From Bacillota bacterium (GTDB lineage: Bacteria > Bacillota > Clostridia > Lachnospirales > Lachnospiraceae), in assembly GCA_023399455.1 (NCBI GenBank), contig JAEWPN010000202.1, positions 1-25,184 of the forward strand: a DNA stretch of 25,184 nucleotides, in the 5' to 3' direction. A program made the position numbers and the translations under genes. Positions 1 through 8,291 of the stretch are shown one piece after another (within the stretch, counting starts at the first letter, position 1; each line of letters starts with the position of its first letter). The notes under the pieces are model-generated. The model was not told the DNA's origin. It made no database searches and saw nothing but the letters and a program-made list of their open reading frames with translations.

Positions 1-930
1 GGAATGGGCGGTGAAGCCATTATTAAAAGTACCTATCAGGCAGGATATGACCAAATATCAGACTGCACCGCATATATGAAAAAACTGGAAACAGACTTGG
101 AAGAGAGAATCAGCAAAATTGAGACAGAAGAATATCCAGGCTGCTACGAATATATCTACAACTTAGGTAATATTGATCATAATCCGATAGAGCTTATTAG
201 TTATCTGGCTGCAAAATATGTAGAGTTCGATCTGGAAAAATGCCAGGAAGAGATAGACTCCATATTTGAAGAAATGTACACCCTCACCATAGAAATAAAA
301 GAGGAACCGAGGGAGCGTGCCATGCGGGATGAATACGGAGAAATTATCTATGATTCCGAAGGAAATCCGGTAATGGAAACTTTTATGGCTAGAATCTGTT
401 ACATAACGCTTGAAGTCAAGCCTTTGGAAGATATTATCAATGAACGCTTAGATACTGACCAGAAGGAATCCTTTGACACCTATATGCTTTCCAGCGGCGG
501 TCAGCAGGTATATGCAAACTGCCTGCCCGATGATTGGGGTTCTCTGATCAGCAGTAAATTTGGCGAACGTATTCATCCGGTAACAGGTGAACGTTCTTTT
601 CATACCGGTATTGATATTGCAGTTCCCGAAGGTACGTCTTTATTTTCTTCTTGTGCGGGAACGGTAACAACATCGGCTTACAGCGATACGGCCGGAAATT
701 ATATTATTGTTACAATGGATAACGGATGGAGCATCAAATATATGCATCTTTCAACCAGAGAAGTGACTGCGGGAGATACCGTTCTGCGGGGACAGTTCCT
801 GGGAGAAACGGGAAATACGGGAAGGAGCACTGGAGCACACTTACATCTTGAAGTAAGGGATGCGAATGATAATCCAATAGATCCTACTTTTATGATTCCC
901 AGCAGCTCGGTAGCCATTGAGAATAAATAA
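1..930 (+). CDS. Conjugative-element cell-wall hydrolase with C-terminal M23 peptidase (5' end outside window)
   Basis: The frame is open from base 1, so the N-terminus, probably including membrane and further transfer domains, lies upstream. Counting from the ATG at 4, the C-terminal ~130 residues are a LytM/M23 zinc endopeptidase. H200 and D204 lie in HTGID, and H279 and H281 lie in AHLHLE, so the zinc and catalytic set is complete. The family cuts peptide bridges in peptidoglycan, and in ICEs such proteins locally open the wall for the mating channel. The preceding ~170 acidic residues resemble the mid-region of CD1108-like ICE proteins, where NlpC/P60 or M23 domains are alternative C-termini; that match is from memory. 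It lies just upstream of the palindrome at 937-964 and the fibre-gene cluster. Partial because of the window edge, not a truncation. Confidence 0.85.
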   Translation, partial: GMGGEAIIKSTYQAGYDQISDCTAYMKKLETDLEERISKIETEEYPGCYEYIYNLGNIDHNPIELISYLAAKYVEFDLEKCQEEIDSIFEEMYTLTIEIKEEPRERAMRDEYGEIIYDSEGNPVMETFMARICYITLEVKPLEDIINERLDTDQKESFDTYMLSSGGQQVYANCLPDDWGSLISSKFGERIHPVTGERSFHTGIDIAVPEGTSLFSSCAGTVTTSAYSDTAGNYIIVTMDNGWSIKYMHLSTREVTAGDTVLRGQFLGETGNTGRSTGAHLHLEVRDANDNPIDPTFMIPSSSVAIENK

Positions 931-936
931 GACAAG

Positions 937-964
937 TTAAAATATTCGATATCGAATATTTTAA
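937..964. promoter_or_regulatory. Perfect palindrome, candidate operator (copy 1)
   Basis: A perfect 28-bp inverted repeat without spacer: left arm TTAAAATATTCGAT, right arm its exact reverse complement. The central 24 bp (939-962) recur identically at 9115-9138. It sits between the M23 gene stop and the AGGAGG (971-976) of the next gene. Lack of a GC-rich stem or T-tract argues against a terminator. A dimeric repressor or activator site is the simplest reading. Confidence 0.6.
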
Positions 965-982
965 GTAAAGAGGAGGATGTTA

Positions 983-1264
983 ATGCAGAATATCGAAAAA
1001 ATTGAAAAGCTGTATGAAAAAGAAATGGAGGCAGCGGAAAAGCATAAGTTATTATATGAAAATCACAAGAAAAAAGCCTCTGATTATAAAGAACAATGGG
1101 AAATAGCAAGAGGCCTTGATATCCAAAAGAGAATCAACCGTCAGAATTTGAGCGGAGAAGAATTTGATAAATTCATGGAATTAATCTCGTCACAAAAAAC
1201 GATCATTGAAGCATTAAAGCTTGTTGACAGACAGAAAGGAGATCAAACAACGAATGAAACGTAA
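983..1264 (+). CDS. Small coiled-coil ICE protein (DUF4315-like by context)
   Basis: A 93-residue, highly charged, all-helical protein with no membrane segment. The N-terminal half (IEKIEKLYEKEMEAAEKHK) is heptad-like, and the C-terminal part has a LSGEEFDKFMELI segment resembling the end of DUF4315 proteins. In Tn1549-like elements a DUF4315 gene lies between the wall hydrolase and the DUF4366 gene, which fits here. An in-frame ATG at 977 overlaps the Shine-Dalgarno site; the ATG at 983 has AGGAGG at 971-976 with a 6-nt gap and is preferred. The 3' end overlaps the next gene by 11 nt, suggesting translational coupling. Biochemical role unknown; sequence similarity to DUF4315 is only suggestive. 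Confidence 0.7.
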   Translation: MQNIEKIEKLYEKEMEAAEKHKLLYENHKKKASDYKEQWEIARGLDIQKRINRQNLSGEEFDKFMELISSQKTIIEALKLVDRQKGDQTTNET

Positions 1265-3440
1265 GCGAAAATGGTTTATTGTTTTTGCCGGTATTATCTG
1301 TATCGCATTACTGGGAAGTGTGGGGTATGATGCTTATAAAAAGAATTTTACGAAAAGTGTGGATGAAGTAAGTGCTTCTTTGCCAGAGGTTGATTCTGCC
1401 GGGGAATATAAGAAAATTGTTAATGAAGTTAAAGTTTCGGATGAAGTTACTAATGCGGAAACTGAAGGTAAGGATAATACGGAAAGTTCGCTTCCGGAAA
1501 CAGAGCTTCCGGAGCCGGAGAGTTTGGAACCGATTATTACCGAACCGGTGATTCCCAAAGATATTTATGTTCTCCCGGGACAGGAAGGGGAAATAAAATG
1601 CTATTTTACTGATGCAGTAGAATATGCTTGGGAGTATTATAACGAGACCGATAAAGAATGGAAATCTGTCAGTGATAACTCAGATATTCATTTGACCGGA
1701 GATACGGATGAATTTAACCGCAGTGTCAGTACCTTAATAATTAAAGGAGATGATAAGGACGGATTATTAACCAGATGCCAAGTGTCCCTTCCGGACAAAG
1801 AAGAAAAAAGCATTTATCAAGCGTCCTTTAATGTTCTTCCCTTTACATCCTCGGAAATAAAAAATATAAGCATTGATACCTATCATGCGGAAGCCGGTAC
1901 TTATATCAGTACACAAGATATTCCGGTTGTAATAACAAAAAATGATGATAGTACGTCAACAATAACAGGCCTTAGCAGCCTGTTTTTTTATGTCCCCAAG
2001 GATGTCTCCAGCGATACGAAAAAGAATGGGGAAATCACAGTGGAAACGATAAAAACTACTACCATAGAAAAAGAATATTATCTGATTGCCGCCGGCGAGA
2101 ATAAAATTTTGCTCCGGTATCGCGGTACGGAACCGGGAATGGATGCGGAGGCCGTTATGGAAGGAACAGACAGCCTGCCTCCGGAAGTTACGGTGTCACT
2201 GAGCGATTACCCTGTCAGCCGTGAAGAGATAGAAGAAACTTCAATAACTGCCAATATAACAGCAGCTGATAATTATACGCCTTTGACAAAGCTTTTATAT
2301 GCCGTGCTGCCCTCCGGACAGGAGCCGGAAGAGACGGATTTTAACAAGAGCAGTAAAAAGGTGATACAGACAAAAGAAAATGGAACGTGGACTGTATTTG
2401 TGAAGGATGAAGTTGGGAACATCGGAACAACAGATGTAGAAATCATTCTCGTGGATCAAAAATCTCCTGTTATAGAATCACTTACACTCGGCAATCAGGA
2501 GGATGGCTGGTATCAGGAAAACAAAATAATTGTTACTGCCAGTGATAAAACCACTATGAAATATTGTTATCTTTGCGAGGAATACAGCATGGACAGCGGG
2601 TGGGTGGATGCGCCTGAATATGAAATTTACCAAAACGGTACATGGAAAGTAAAAGTGAAAGATGCTGCCGGCAACGAAAGTGAAAAGGAGATTGCCGTTA
2701 CCAATGTAGACGCAACTCCTCCTGTTATTTTGAGTGTGGAACCGAAGAAACAGAAAATAGAGGAGAGTGCAGTCAACAACGGAACATTGGAAGACCGGGT
2801 AAGTGTTACCGTTAACGGTGCTACTGTAAAAGATACCGGTTCCGTGGACGCAGCCAGTACAACGGGCAGTAATAGTGTGAGCTATACTACAACTCCTGCA
2901 TCAGGAATGACGTCTGGTACTAATATGCTCGGAAGTAGTTTAGGAAGTACAAGTATAAATAGTGCAGTGAAAGGCGAAAAAGGAGAAAAAGGCGAAAAGG
3001 GAGCTGCAGGAGCTACAGGAACCGCGGGAGCAAACGGAAAGGATGGCACCAGTTATTATATGCACGTTAAATATGCGGAAAATGCAACGGGAGCAAATAT
3101 GTCTGATGCGCCTACTGACAGCAGTAAATACATCGGGGTGTATACCGGGACATCTTCCTACGCCCCCTCATCTGCAAGCAGCTATAGATGGAGTCAGTAC
3201 AAGGGGAGCAGCAGCCAGCTCTATATACGTTACTCGGATCATTCGGACGGAGGCAACATGACCGAGCTGCCTACAGAAACGAGTGCTTATATTGGTATCT
3301 GCAGTACAACGGAAACCGCTGCTCCTAATGATCCGGCCTATTATACATGGAGCATATACAAAGACTTAACGGCTATTACAGGATTGCAGGAGCAAATTGA
3401 CAATCTCCAGGAACAGATCAATAAACTGAAAACCCCATAG
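1254..3440 (+). CDS. Membrane-anchored surface protein with Ig-like, collagen-like and phage-tail-like modules
   Basis: 728 residues. A basic N-terminus (KRKRK) and a hydrophobic helix at ~7-23 anchor it, with the rest presumably outside. In order: acidic Pro/Glu-rich stalk (~40-100), Ig-like region (~100-195), two bacterial Ig-like repeats each ending in a VKD..GN strand (~380 and ~465), Ser/Thr-rich linker, nine Gly-X-Y triplets (574-600, starting GEKGEKGEK), two ~50-residue modules of the YMHVKYA...YIGVY...Y.W..YK type common in phage tail fibres, and a C-terminal heptad segment (LQEQIDNLQEQINKL) that could trimerise. The ATG at 1254 with AAAGGAG at 1235-1241 is chosen; a TTG at 1221 is a poorer start. 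Likely role: adhesin or mating-contact protein, inferred from architecture and position in the transfer cluster. Confidence 0.75.
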   Translation: MKRKRKWFIVFAGIICIALLGSVGYDAYKKNFTKSVDEVSASLPEVDSAGEYKKIVNEVKVSDEVTNAETEGKDNTESSLPETELPEPESLEPIITEPVIPKDIYVLPGQEGEIKCYFTDAVEYAWEYYNETDKEWKSVSDNSDIHLTGDTDEFNRSVSTLIIKGDDKDGLLTRCQVSLPDKEEKSIYQASFNVLPFTSSEIKNISIDTYHAEAGTYISTQDIPVVITKNDDSTSTITGLSSLFFYVPKDVSSDTKKNGEITVETIKTTTIEKEYYLIAAGENKILLRYRGTEPGMDAEAVMEGTDSLPPEVTVSLSDYPVSREEIEETSITANITAADNYTPLTKLLYAVLPSGQEPEETDFNKSSKKVIQTKENGTWTVFVKDEVGNIGTTDVEIILVDQKSPVIESLTLGNQEDGWYQENKIIVTASDKTTMKYCYLCEEYSMDSGWVDAPEYEIYQNGTWKVKVKDAAGNESEKEIAVTNVDATPPVILSVEPKKQKIEESAVNNGTLEDRVSVTVNGATVKDTGSVDAASTTGSNSVSYTTTPASGMTSGTNMLGSSLGSTSINSAVKGEKGEKGEKGAAGATGTAGANGKDGTSYYMHVKYAENATGANMSDAPTDSSKYIGVYTGTSSYAPSSASSYRWSQYKGSSSQLYIRYSDHSDGGNMTELPTETSAYIGICSTTETAAPNDPAYYTWSIYKDLTAITGLQEQIDNLQEQINKLKTP

Positions 3441-3457
3441 TGACAGGAAAGGACAGT

Positions 3458-4519
3458 ATGAAGAGTATAAAAATATTCATGATATGCAGCGTGATGCTGT
3501 TAGGTACTTATTTATTATCTTTACAAGCGGAAGCAGCAGAGGTCGCAGAAGCTAATAATAATTTAACGACTATTACAGTAGGAGCATCGGATGATGAATC
3601 GGGCAGTTTGATGTATGCGATTGATTCGGATGACCCGAACGCATTCGGATCATCGAATGAATTTGTTGTAGAATCCGGGAGCAGCCATGTTGTGTATGTA
3701 AAAGATGCTGCCGGAAATATATCCAGTCAGGTGGTTTCGGCACCAATAGAAAAAGTTGGAATAGAGGTAACCATAGGACAAGACGGTACGGATTCGGCAG
3801 TAGCTACGGCAAATGCCGGAAAAACAGTTGGCGAAGCCGCGGAAAAGGGAGGTGGAACAGTTGGTGAGACAACCATAACAGATGGAAGCAGCTCCGCAGA
3901 GAAAATATTTTATACCATAACCACTAAAAATGAAAACGTATTTTACATGGTAATCGATAATACTCGTTCGCAGGACAATGTGTATCTGCTCAACCAGGTA
4001 ACAGAAGAGGATTTATTGGCATTAACAGAGGGGGCAGATGCGAAGAAGACCAAAGAGACATTGTTTGGAAGTTCTTCGGATGAGAATACGGAAACAGCGT
4101 CAAATACGGAGGTGCAGGAAGCAGAGTCAAAGAAGGAAACGCAAGACAAAAAGAGCGATCTGCCAATTATTATTCTTGTTGTAGTAATTGTTGGCGGCGT
4201 TTATTACTATCTGAAAATCTACAAGCCCAAAAAAGCGGAAGAAATGGATCTGGCCGATGCGATGGATATTGATGAATTTGAGACAGAAGAGGAGCCGGAA
4301 GGAGATGAGATTATCTTTGAAGAAGAGGAAGCAAAAAACAGGCTGTTAAGAAAAATTACCGATGAAGCAATGGAAGGAGAAATTGTAGACCTTTCAGCAA
4401 AAAATTCCTTAACGGAGGAAGATGAGGAATTTTTAAATAAAAGGATTGAGGACTTTGAAACAGAAATTGAAACTGCTGATAATGATGAAACAAACACTAA
4501 CTTGGAGGAGGATGAATGA
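3458..4519 (+). CDS. DUF4366 family ICE membrane protein
   Basis: 353 residues. A signal peptide (MKSIKIFMICSVMLLGTYLL, likely cleaved after QAEA), an extracellular region, a transmembrane helix at ~235-253 (LPIIILVVVIVGGVYYYLK), and a very acidic cytoplasmic tail. The segment FYTITTKNENVFYMVIDNT followed by DNVYLLNQVTEEDLLAL is the conserved core of DUF4366 proteins of Tn1549/CTn elements. The N-terminal part has a VVYVKDAAGN strand like the Ig-like repeats of the upstream surface protein. The preferred start is the ATG at 3458 behind AGGAAAGGA (3445-3453); a GTG at 3440 is in frame but badly placed. It overlaps the next gene by 4 nt, so the two are coupled. The family is linked to conjugation but its molecular job is unknown. 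Confidence 0.85.
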   Translation: MKSIKIFMICSVMLLGTYLLSLQAEAAEVAEANNNLTTITVGASDDESGSLMYAIDSDDPNAFGSSNEFVVESGSSHVVYVKDAAGNISSQVVSAPIEKVGIEVTIGQDGTDSAVATANAGKTVGEAAEKGGGTVGETTITDGSSSAEKIFYTITTKNENVFYMVIDNTRSQDNVYLLNQVTEEDLLALTEGADAKKTKETLFGSSSDENTETASNTEVQEAESKKETQDKKSDLPIIILVVVIVGGVYYYLKIYKPKKAEEMDLADAMDIDEFETEEEPEGDEIIFEEEEAKNRLLRKITDEAMEGEIVDLSAKNSLTEEDEEFLNKRIEDFETEIETADNDETNTNLEEDE

Positions 4520-6723
4520 TGAAGAGCATAAAAATACCTGGTTTCTTAAAAAGCGGTAAGAATATTGCTGCCGGTATTGCAATATTAGCAGTCTTGGGCG
4601 GCAGTATCGGATATTATGTATGGCCGGGGCAAATGACAGTGGAAACTGGAAGTTATACTCTTGAAGAACGGCAAGCAATTGCCGATGAGGTAAAAGATTA
4701 TCTTGTGGAATACGTCGTTTCCGATGGCTTTGTCAACGAAGTGGGAGAATCGGAGGACTTAAAGGCGCTGCTTGCTGAAAAAATAGCTGCAGGGGAAATT
4801 GTATTATTAAATGAAGAGCAGATAGATGAAATTGCTCAGTATGCGGTAGATAATTACAATGCCCTGCTAGGCAGTAATATTGATTCTCTCACCGATGAGC
4901 AAATCAAAGCGCTTGAAGAGAGTATCCGAGAAAATATTGCCGTTACTATCGGTGATACAGCAGAATCCAAGAAAGAGGATGTTGATACGATGACTGGTGG
5001 TGTAAGCACCATCATCATAAAAAATATTATGGCGCAGTTGGATAAGATGAATGAATCCATTGAGCAGCTACAGACCGACCTTAATACAATCAAAGAAAAT
5101 ATTGCGTTAGGTGCATCCTTTTCTGACATTTCCTCTTCTATAGGACAACTAGAAGAACGGCTTGAATATGTGAAGGAGAATTTAAGCGAAGAAGACCAGG
5201 CACTTGCCAGTGATATCAGCGATATTGAAGAGGACTTGAGAACGCTACATGTCAATGTTGATGAAACGGCAACGGTCGTTGTTCAGTTGGAATCTACAAT
5301 GGATGACCTTACAAAAAGTAATATGGATTCCCTGAATGTTCAGATTAGTGATACCTTATCAGCAATCGATAAAATCAATAAGGATTATCAGAGCATATTG
5401 GACAAGATTAATAACCTGCAGTCTTCCATGAGTTCAAAGGATACGGAGCTTTCAAATATCGCGAAAGATGCGGCCAATAAAGTAAATGATTTATCTGGAC
5501 TTCTTTCGGCTCTGCAAAAAGAGTTGAGCAATTATAAAACTGCTACGGATAAAGCACTGAAAAATGTGCAGGACTCGCAGACAGTGTTAGATAAAAATTT
5601 ATCTGGCTATAAAGATACAACAAATAAATCTCTAGTGGATTTATTTACGGGGCAGGAGTCAACGGATAAAAACTTGTCTGATTATAAAAATGAGACGAAT
5701 ACATCTCTTACTGATCTGCAAAATGAGCAGACCACAACGAATAAAAATTTGTCCGATTATCAAGATATTACCGATGCGGATATCACGAATATTTACAGTA
5801 TCATCAACAATCTGCAGACAGCACAGAACACGAATGAAACTGATTTAACAGAAATTAAAAACAAACTAAAAAGCCTCGATGAACAAATGACACAGGTTTT
5901 TACATCTGTCAGTAGCGGTAAGGCGTCTCTAGCATCCGCGCTCACTGACAAAGGAGTATCAACGGATGCAGTGGCAACTTTTAGTACATTGACGGATAAC
6001 ATAAAAGGCATCGGAACAAATGCCAATGCGGTATCGGCATCCTTATTGACCGGATATACCGCATATGTAGGTAGTAAATACATATCTGGTAGTATGGTTA
6101 ATCAAGGCGCAGTTACTGCAGCTTTAAACTGCGGACAAAGCTATAGTATTCCGTCAGGCTATCATAATGGCTCCGGGAAAATAACCGCAAATAGTCTGGA
6201 GAGTCAGACGCAGGCTACGGCGACTTCTAATAATTTAAGTGCGGGTGCTACCAGTTGGGTAAATGGCCGGTTGATCACTGGTACTGGCGCGGATAACCAA
6301 GCTGCTTATAATCAGGGATACAATGACGGTATGCAAAATGCTGTTCCTACGGTCATTACACATTTAGATTCCACATATACTTCGGAATCTGTTGGCTATG
6401 ATGATAATGGAGGGACTTCTACGACAAGTCACCAATGGAAGCAATACCGAAATTTAATTTTTGATATAAAATCGGTGTATGCAGACTATGCTTCCCTTAC
6501 GGCGGACAATTTTTATTTTTGTATAACCGCTTCAAAGGCAGACCACTACATAACCGCAGGATGTAACATAGGTGACCCGATACCATTTACTGCGGAAAAA
6601 ATATATGACCCATCAACTGGGCGGCTCACAATTAAAAATGTGGATGGTGGTTCCTATGAAAGCGGCAATGACCCCGGCCGCATAGCCTTTACGATAACTG
6701 AATTTAAGCTGCTAATATTATAA
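4516..6723 (+). CDS. Membrane-anchored coiled-coil fibre with phage-tail-like tip
   Basis: 735 residues. A transmembrane anchor at ~17-36, an acidic helical region, then a long coiled coil (~170-480) with many heptads (LDKMNESIEQLQTDLNTI). Within it are four 25-residue repeats of the NLSxYKxxTN type (residues 336-435). The C-terminal ~270 residues change to a glycine/serine-rich beta region: GKASLASALTDKGVSTDAV, then GAVTAALNCGQSYSIPSGYH and NGSGKITANS, modules I recognise from receptor-binding ends of Firmicute phage tail proteins. The gene starts inside the DUF4366 stop; ATGs at 4516 and 4519 are equally well placed behind GGAGGAGG. It probably forms a surface fibre that touches the recipient; this is inference. 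No phage structural genes surround it. Confidence 0.7.
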   Translation: MMKSIKIPGFLKSGKNIAAGIAILAVLGGSIGYYVWPGQMTVETGSYTLEERQAIADEVKDYLVEYVVSDGFVNEVGESEDLKALLAEKIAAGEIVLLNEEQIDEIAQYAVDNYNALLGSNIDSLTDEQIKALEESIRENIAVTIGDTAESKKEDVDTMTGGVSTIIIKNIMAQLDKMNESIEQLQTDLNTIKENIALGASFSDISSSIGQLEERLEYVKENLSEEDQALASDISDIEEDLRTLHVNVDETATVVVQLESTMDDLTKSNMDSLNVQISDTLSAIDKINKDYQSILDKINNLQSSMSSKDTELSNIAKDAANKVNDLSGLLSALQKELSNYKTATDKALKNVQDSQTVLDKNLSGYKDTTNKSLVDLFTGQESTDKNLSDYKNETNTSLTDLQNEQTTTNKNLSDYQDITDADITNIYSIINNLQTAQNTNETDLTEIKNKLKSLDEQMTQVFTSVSSGKASLASALTDKGVSTDAVATFSTLTDNIKGIGTNANAVSASLLTGYTAYVGSKYISGSMVNQGAVTAALNCGQSYSIPSGYHNGSGKITANSLESQTQATATSNNLSAGATSWVNGRLITGTGADNQAAYNQGYNDGMQNAVPTVITHLDSTYTSESVGYDDNGGTSTTSHQWKQYRNLIFDIKSVYADYASLTADNFYFCITASKADHYITAGCNIGDPIPFTAEKIYDPSTGRLTIKNVDGGSYESGNDPGRIAFTITEFKLLIL
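5521..5820 (+). repeat. Four tandem 25-residue (75-nt) repeats in the fibre gene
   Basis: Units begin at 5521, 5596, 5671 and 5746. Units two to four start NLSGY, NLSDY and NLSDY and the first starts ELSNY. Units one to three end in a DK or NK pair; the fourth diverges at its end. The DNA copies have drifted, so the repeat is preserved at protein level. Twenty-five residues is not a whole number of heptads, implying a hendecad-containing or locally stuttered coiled coil. Confidence 0.8.
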
Positions 6724-6767
6724 AGTGGAGTAAATTGATTAATAATATAATAACAGGAGGAATCTGT

Positions 6768-7574
6768 ATGGACAGTACTAAATTAAAATGGTGTAATGAC
6801 GTCCTGGGAAGTGTTGATGATGCCATACAGCGTATCAAAGAGGGAACTTTCAATCGTAAGCAACAATATTTGTTAATGGAGGTTACTGGAGATTTAATTA
6901 ATGCACTGGATTCAGATGTAAATAAAGATATAGCGAAACTGTTAAATGATATTCAGGGAGAATTTGAAACTCCTCAAATTTCGGATATAAATTTGACAAG
7001 AGTTTCGGAAATAAGAGAAAAGATAGCATATCAACTTAATGAGGTCGAAAAGATCAATTATATTCAGGCGGCGCTGCAGCTAGATGCGCAAAGCATTATG
7101 CCGTTGCTCGAACAAATCAGGATAAAACAAGAGGAGGTCAGACAGTCCTTACAAAAAGCGGTGAATATTGATTTTGCCCTGCATGGAGAAGTGAGCGTGT
7201 TAACTACGAGCGCGCTTGAAGCATTTCATTTTAACATTGATAGTGACAAAAATGTAATAGCTGCCGCAGAAATACCTAAAGAGGATATAGTACAGAATCC
7301 TATTAGGCGATATCTAAAGATTCCTCCGCAGGGTAAGAAGCAATTCAAGGAAACAGTAGCTTTCCTAAATGATAATGGCGCTAAGTTCGATGGTATTGTA
7401 AAAAAGTGGTACGTAACAGAAGCCTGTGATAAAGATAAATTTGCTGCTTTTTTTGAAAAGGATTCAGTGATTGGTAAGCTGTCTGAAAAAAAGAAAACAG
7501 CTAATGAAAAAAAATTAGACACCACTTCCGGGAACAAGACCTTAGGAGCAACTCATAGGGAAGAGGCCAAATAG
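6768..7574 (+). CDS. Helical protein with DUF5710-like domain, conserved ICE hypothetical
   Basis: 268 residues, no signal or membrane segment, so cytoplasmic. Residues 1-170 are predicted helical and charged without a recognisable motif. Residues ~180-230 (YLKIPPQGKKQFKETVAFL, then NGAKFDGIVKKWYVT) fit the DUF5710 pattern: a hydrophobic start, a run over an enlarged insert, then GAKxD...KKWYV. DUF5710-type domains occur in ICE primases and LtrC/TraC-like proteins and are thought to aid nucleic-acid work. The same domain is in the P-loop protein at 9219. The tail is lysine-rich. The start is the ATG at 6768 with AGGAGG at 6755-6760 and a 7-nt gap; a TTG at 6735 lacks support. The stop codon lies inside a terminator-like hairpin. 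Confidence 0.65.
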   Translation: MDSTKLKWCNDVLGSVDDAIQRIKEGTFNRKQQYLLMEVTGDLINALDSDVNKDIAKLLNDIQGEFETPQISDINLTRVSEIREKIAYQLNEVEKINYIQAALQLDAQSIMPLLEQIRIKQEEVRQSLQKAVNIDFALHGEVSVLTTSALEAFHFNIDSDKNVIAAAEIPKEDIVQNPIRRYLKIPPQGKKQFKETVAFLNDNGAKFDGIVKKWYVTEACDKDKFAAFFEKDSVIGKLSEKKKTANEKKLDTTSGNKTLGATHREEAK

Positions 7575-7587
7575 GCTTCTTCCCTTT
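7558..7587 (+). terminator. Terminator-like hairpin overlapping the stop codon
   Basis: An 11-bp stem (GGGAAGAGGCC at 7558-7568 with GGCTTCTTCCC at 7574-7584, one G-U pair) and a 5-nt loop. Only three T follow, so termination may be weak; it may instead stabilise the 3' end of the fibre operon. Confidence 0.55.
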
Positions 7588-7604
7588 CATACGGGAGAAT
7601 AGGC

Positions 7605-7868
7605 ATGATAAATAAACTTACTGGGTTGCCGTTATCAAGTGAAGCTATCGATATTTTGGAAAGGCTCAATCGTGATGAAACGGTGTCCTTATAAGAAATA
7701 CAAAATCTGAGAGAAATCAAGGAGGCTTATTCCTGCTTAAGCGCTGCAACCCATACTATTAAGCTGAAAGATAGAGAAAATATACAAAGAGGTGTGTTTG
7801 ACAAATTACAGACAAGGATGGAAAGTGTTGTTATTGCCGAAAAGGAAGAAAGAGAGTTTTGGAAGTAA
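7605..7868 (+). pseudogene. Small hypothetical ORF interrupted by one in-frame TAA
   Basis: A good ribosome site (GGGAG at ~7593-7597) precedes the ATG at 7605. The frame runs 29 codons (start MINKLTGLPLSSEAIDILER), meets TAA at 7692-7694, then stays open for 57 codons (EIQNLREIKEAYSCLSAATH and on) to TAA at 7866-7868. Both halves are charged, helical and read as one ~86-residue protein of the small accessory kind common in ICEs. A single-base change from a sense codon (for example CAA, GAA or AAA) would explain the stop. No frameshift is needed. Readthrough or a restart cannot be excluded, but no start codon with a ribosome site follows the stop. Family not recognised. Confidence 0.6.
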
Positions 7869-7939
7869 AATTATCAAGAAGCGAATAGACTTCATGCCGT
7901 TTTTATGTTACATTATTTTTATTAAAAGGAGATGGGTAT

Positions 7940-8215
7940 ATGACAGATAATGAATTATTATTAGCAATTTCAGAATTGATGGATAAAAAGTTAGATGCTG
8001 CATTGGCACCGATTGAAAATCGTGTAAAGAAAATAGAGGTTGATTTATTGGAAAATAACGTAATTCCGAGATTGAATACTCTTGAAGCTTGCTATACCAG
8101 TACATATAATAGATACAAAGATAACGCTGATAAAATGCAAGCGGTCTTTGAAGACGTGGAAATATTAAAAAAAGTGGTCATGGAGCATTCGGAAAAACTT
8201 CAAAAAATTTCATGA
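7940..8215 (+). CDS. Small coiled-coil hypothetical protein of ICEs
   Basis: 91 residues, starting MTDNELLLAISELMDKKLDA and ending HSEKLQKIS. It has helical heptads throughout, a conserved-looking centre (LLENNVIPRLNTLEACYTST), no signal and no membrane segment. I have seen close relatives as unannotated small proteins in Lachnospiraceae mobile elements, but no function is assigned. It resembles small SMC-hinge-like or tail-chaperone coiled coils only in a general way. The ribosome site AAAAGGAGATGG lies 5-14 nt before the ATG. It stands alone, with about 70 nt on each side of non-coding sequence. A dimerising regulator is possible but unproven. Confidence 0.75.
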   Translation: MTDNELLLAISELMDKKLDAALAPIENRVKKIEVDLLENNVIPRLNTLEACYTSTYNRYKDNADKMQAVFEDVEILKKVVMEHSEKLQKIS

Positions 8216-8291
8216 CTCTATAGCTGAGCGGTGTGAGGTCATCTGACTATAGGTTTCATGTTGCTTTTGGCTTTTTATGAGGAGTAAGTGT

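Noticed and set aside
937..964. Palindrome as a transcription terminator
   Set aside because: The stem is almost all A/T, there is no T-run, and an identical copy sits upstream of another gene block.
1221..1253. TTG at 1221 as start of the surface protein
   Set aside because: It would overlap the previous gene by 44 nt and lacks a placed ribosome site; the ATG at 1254 has one.
1254..6723. Prophage tail genes
   Set aside because: Tail-fibre-like modules occur, but both proteins have N-terminal membrane anchors and lie among ICE genes; no capsid, terminase, tape-measure or baseplate genes are near.
6735..6767. TTG at 6735 as start of the DUF5710-like protein
   Set aside because: AGGAGG at 6755-6760 points to the ATG at 6768.
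8216..8276. CTATAG repeated at both ends of the gap after the coiled-coil gene, possible hairpin
   Set aside because: CTATAG is self-complementary, the stem is short, and no T-run follows at the right place.
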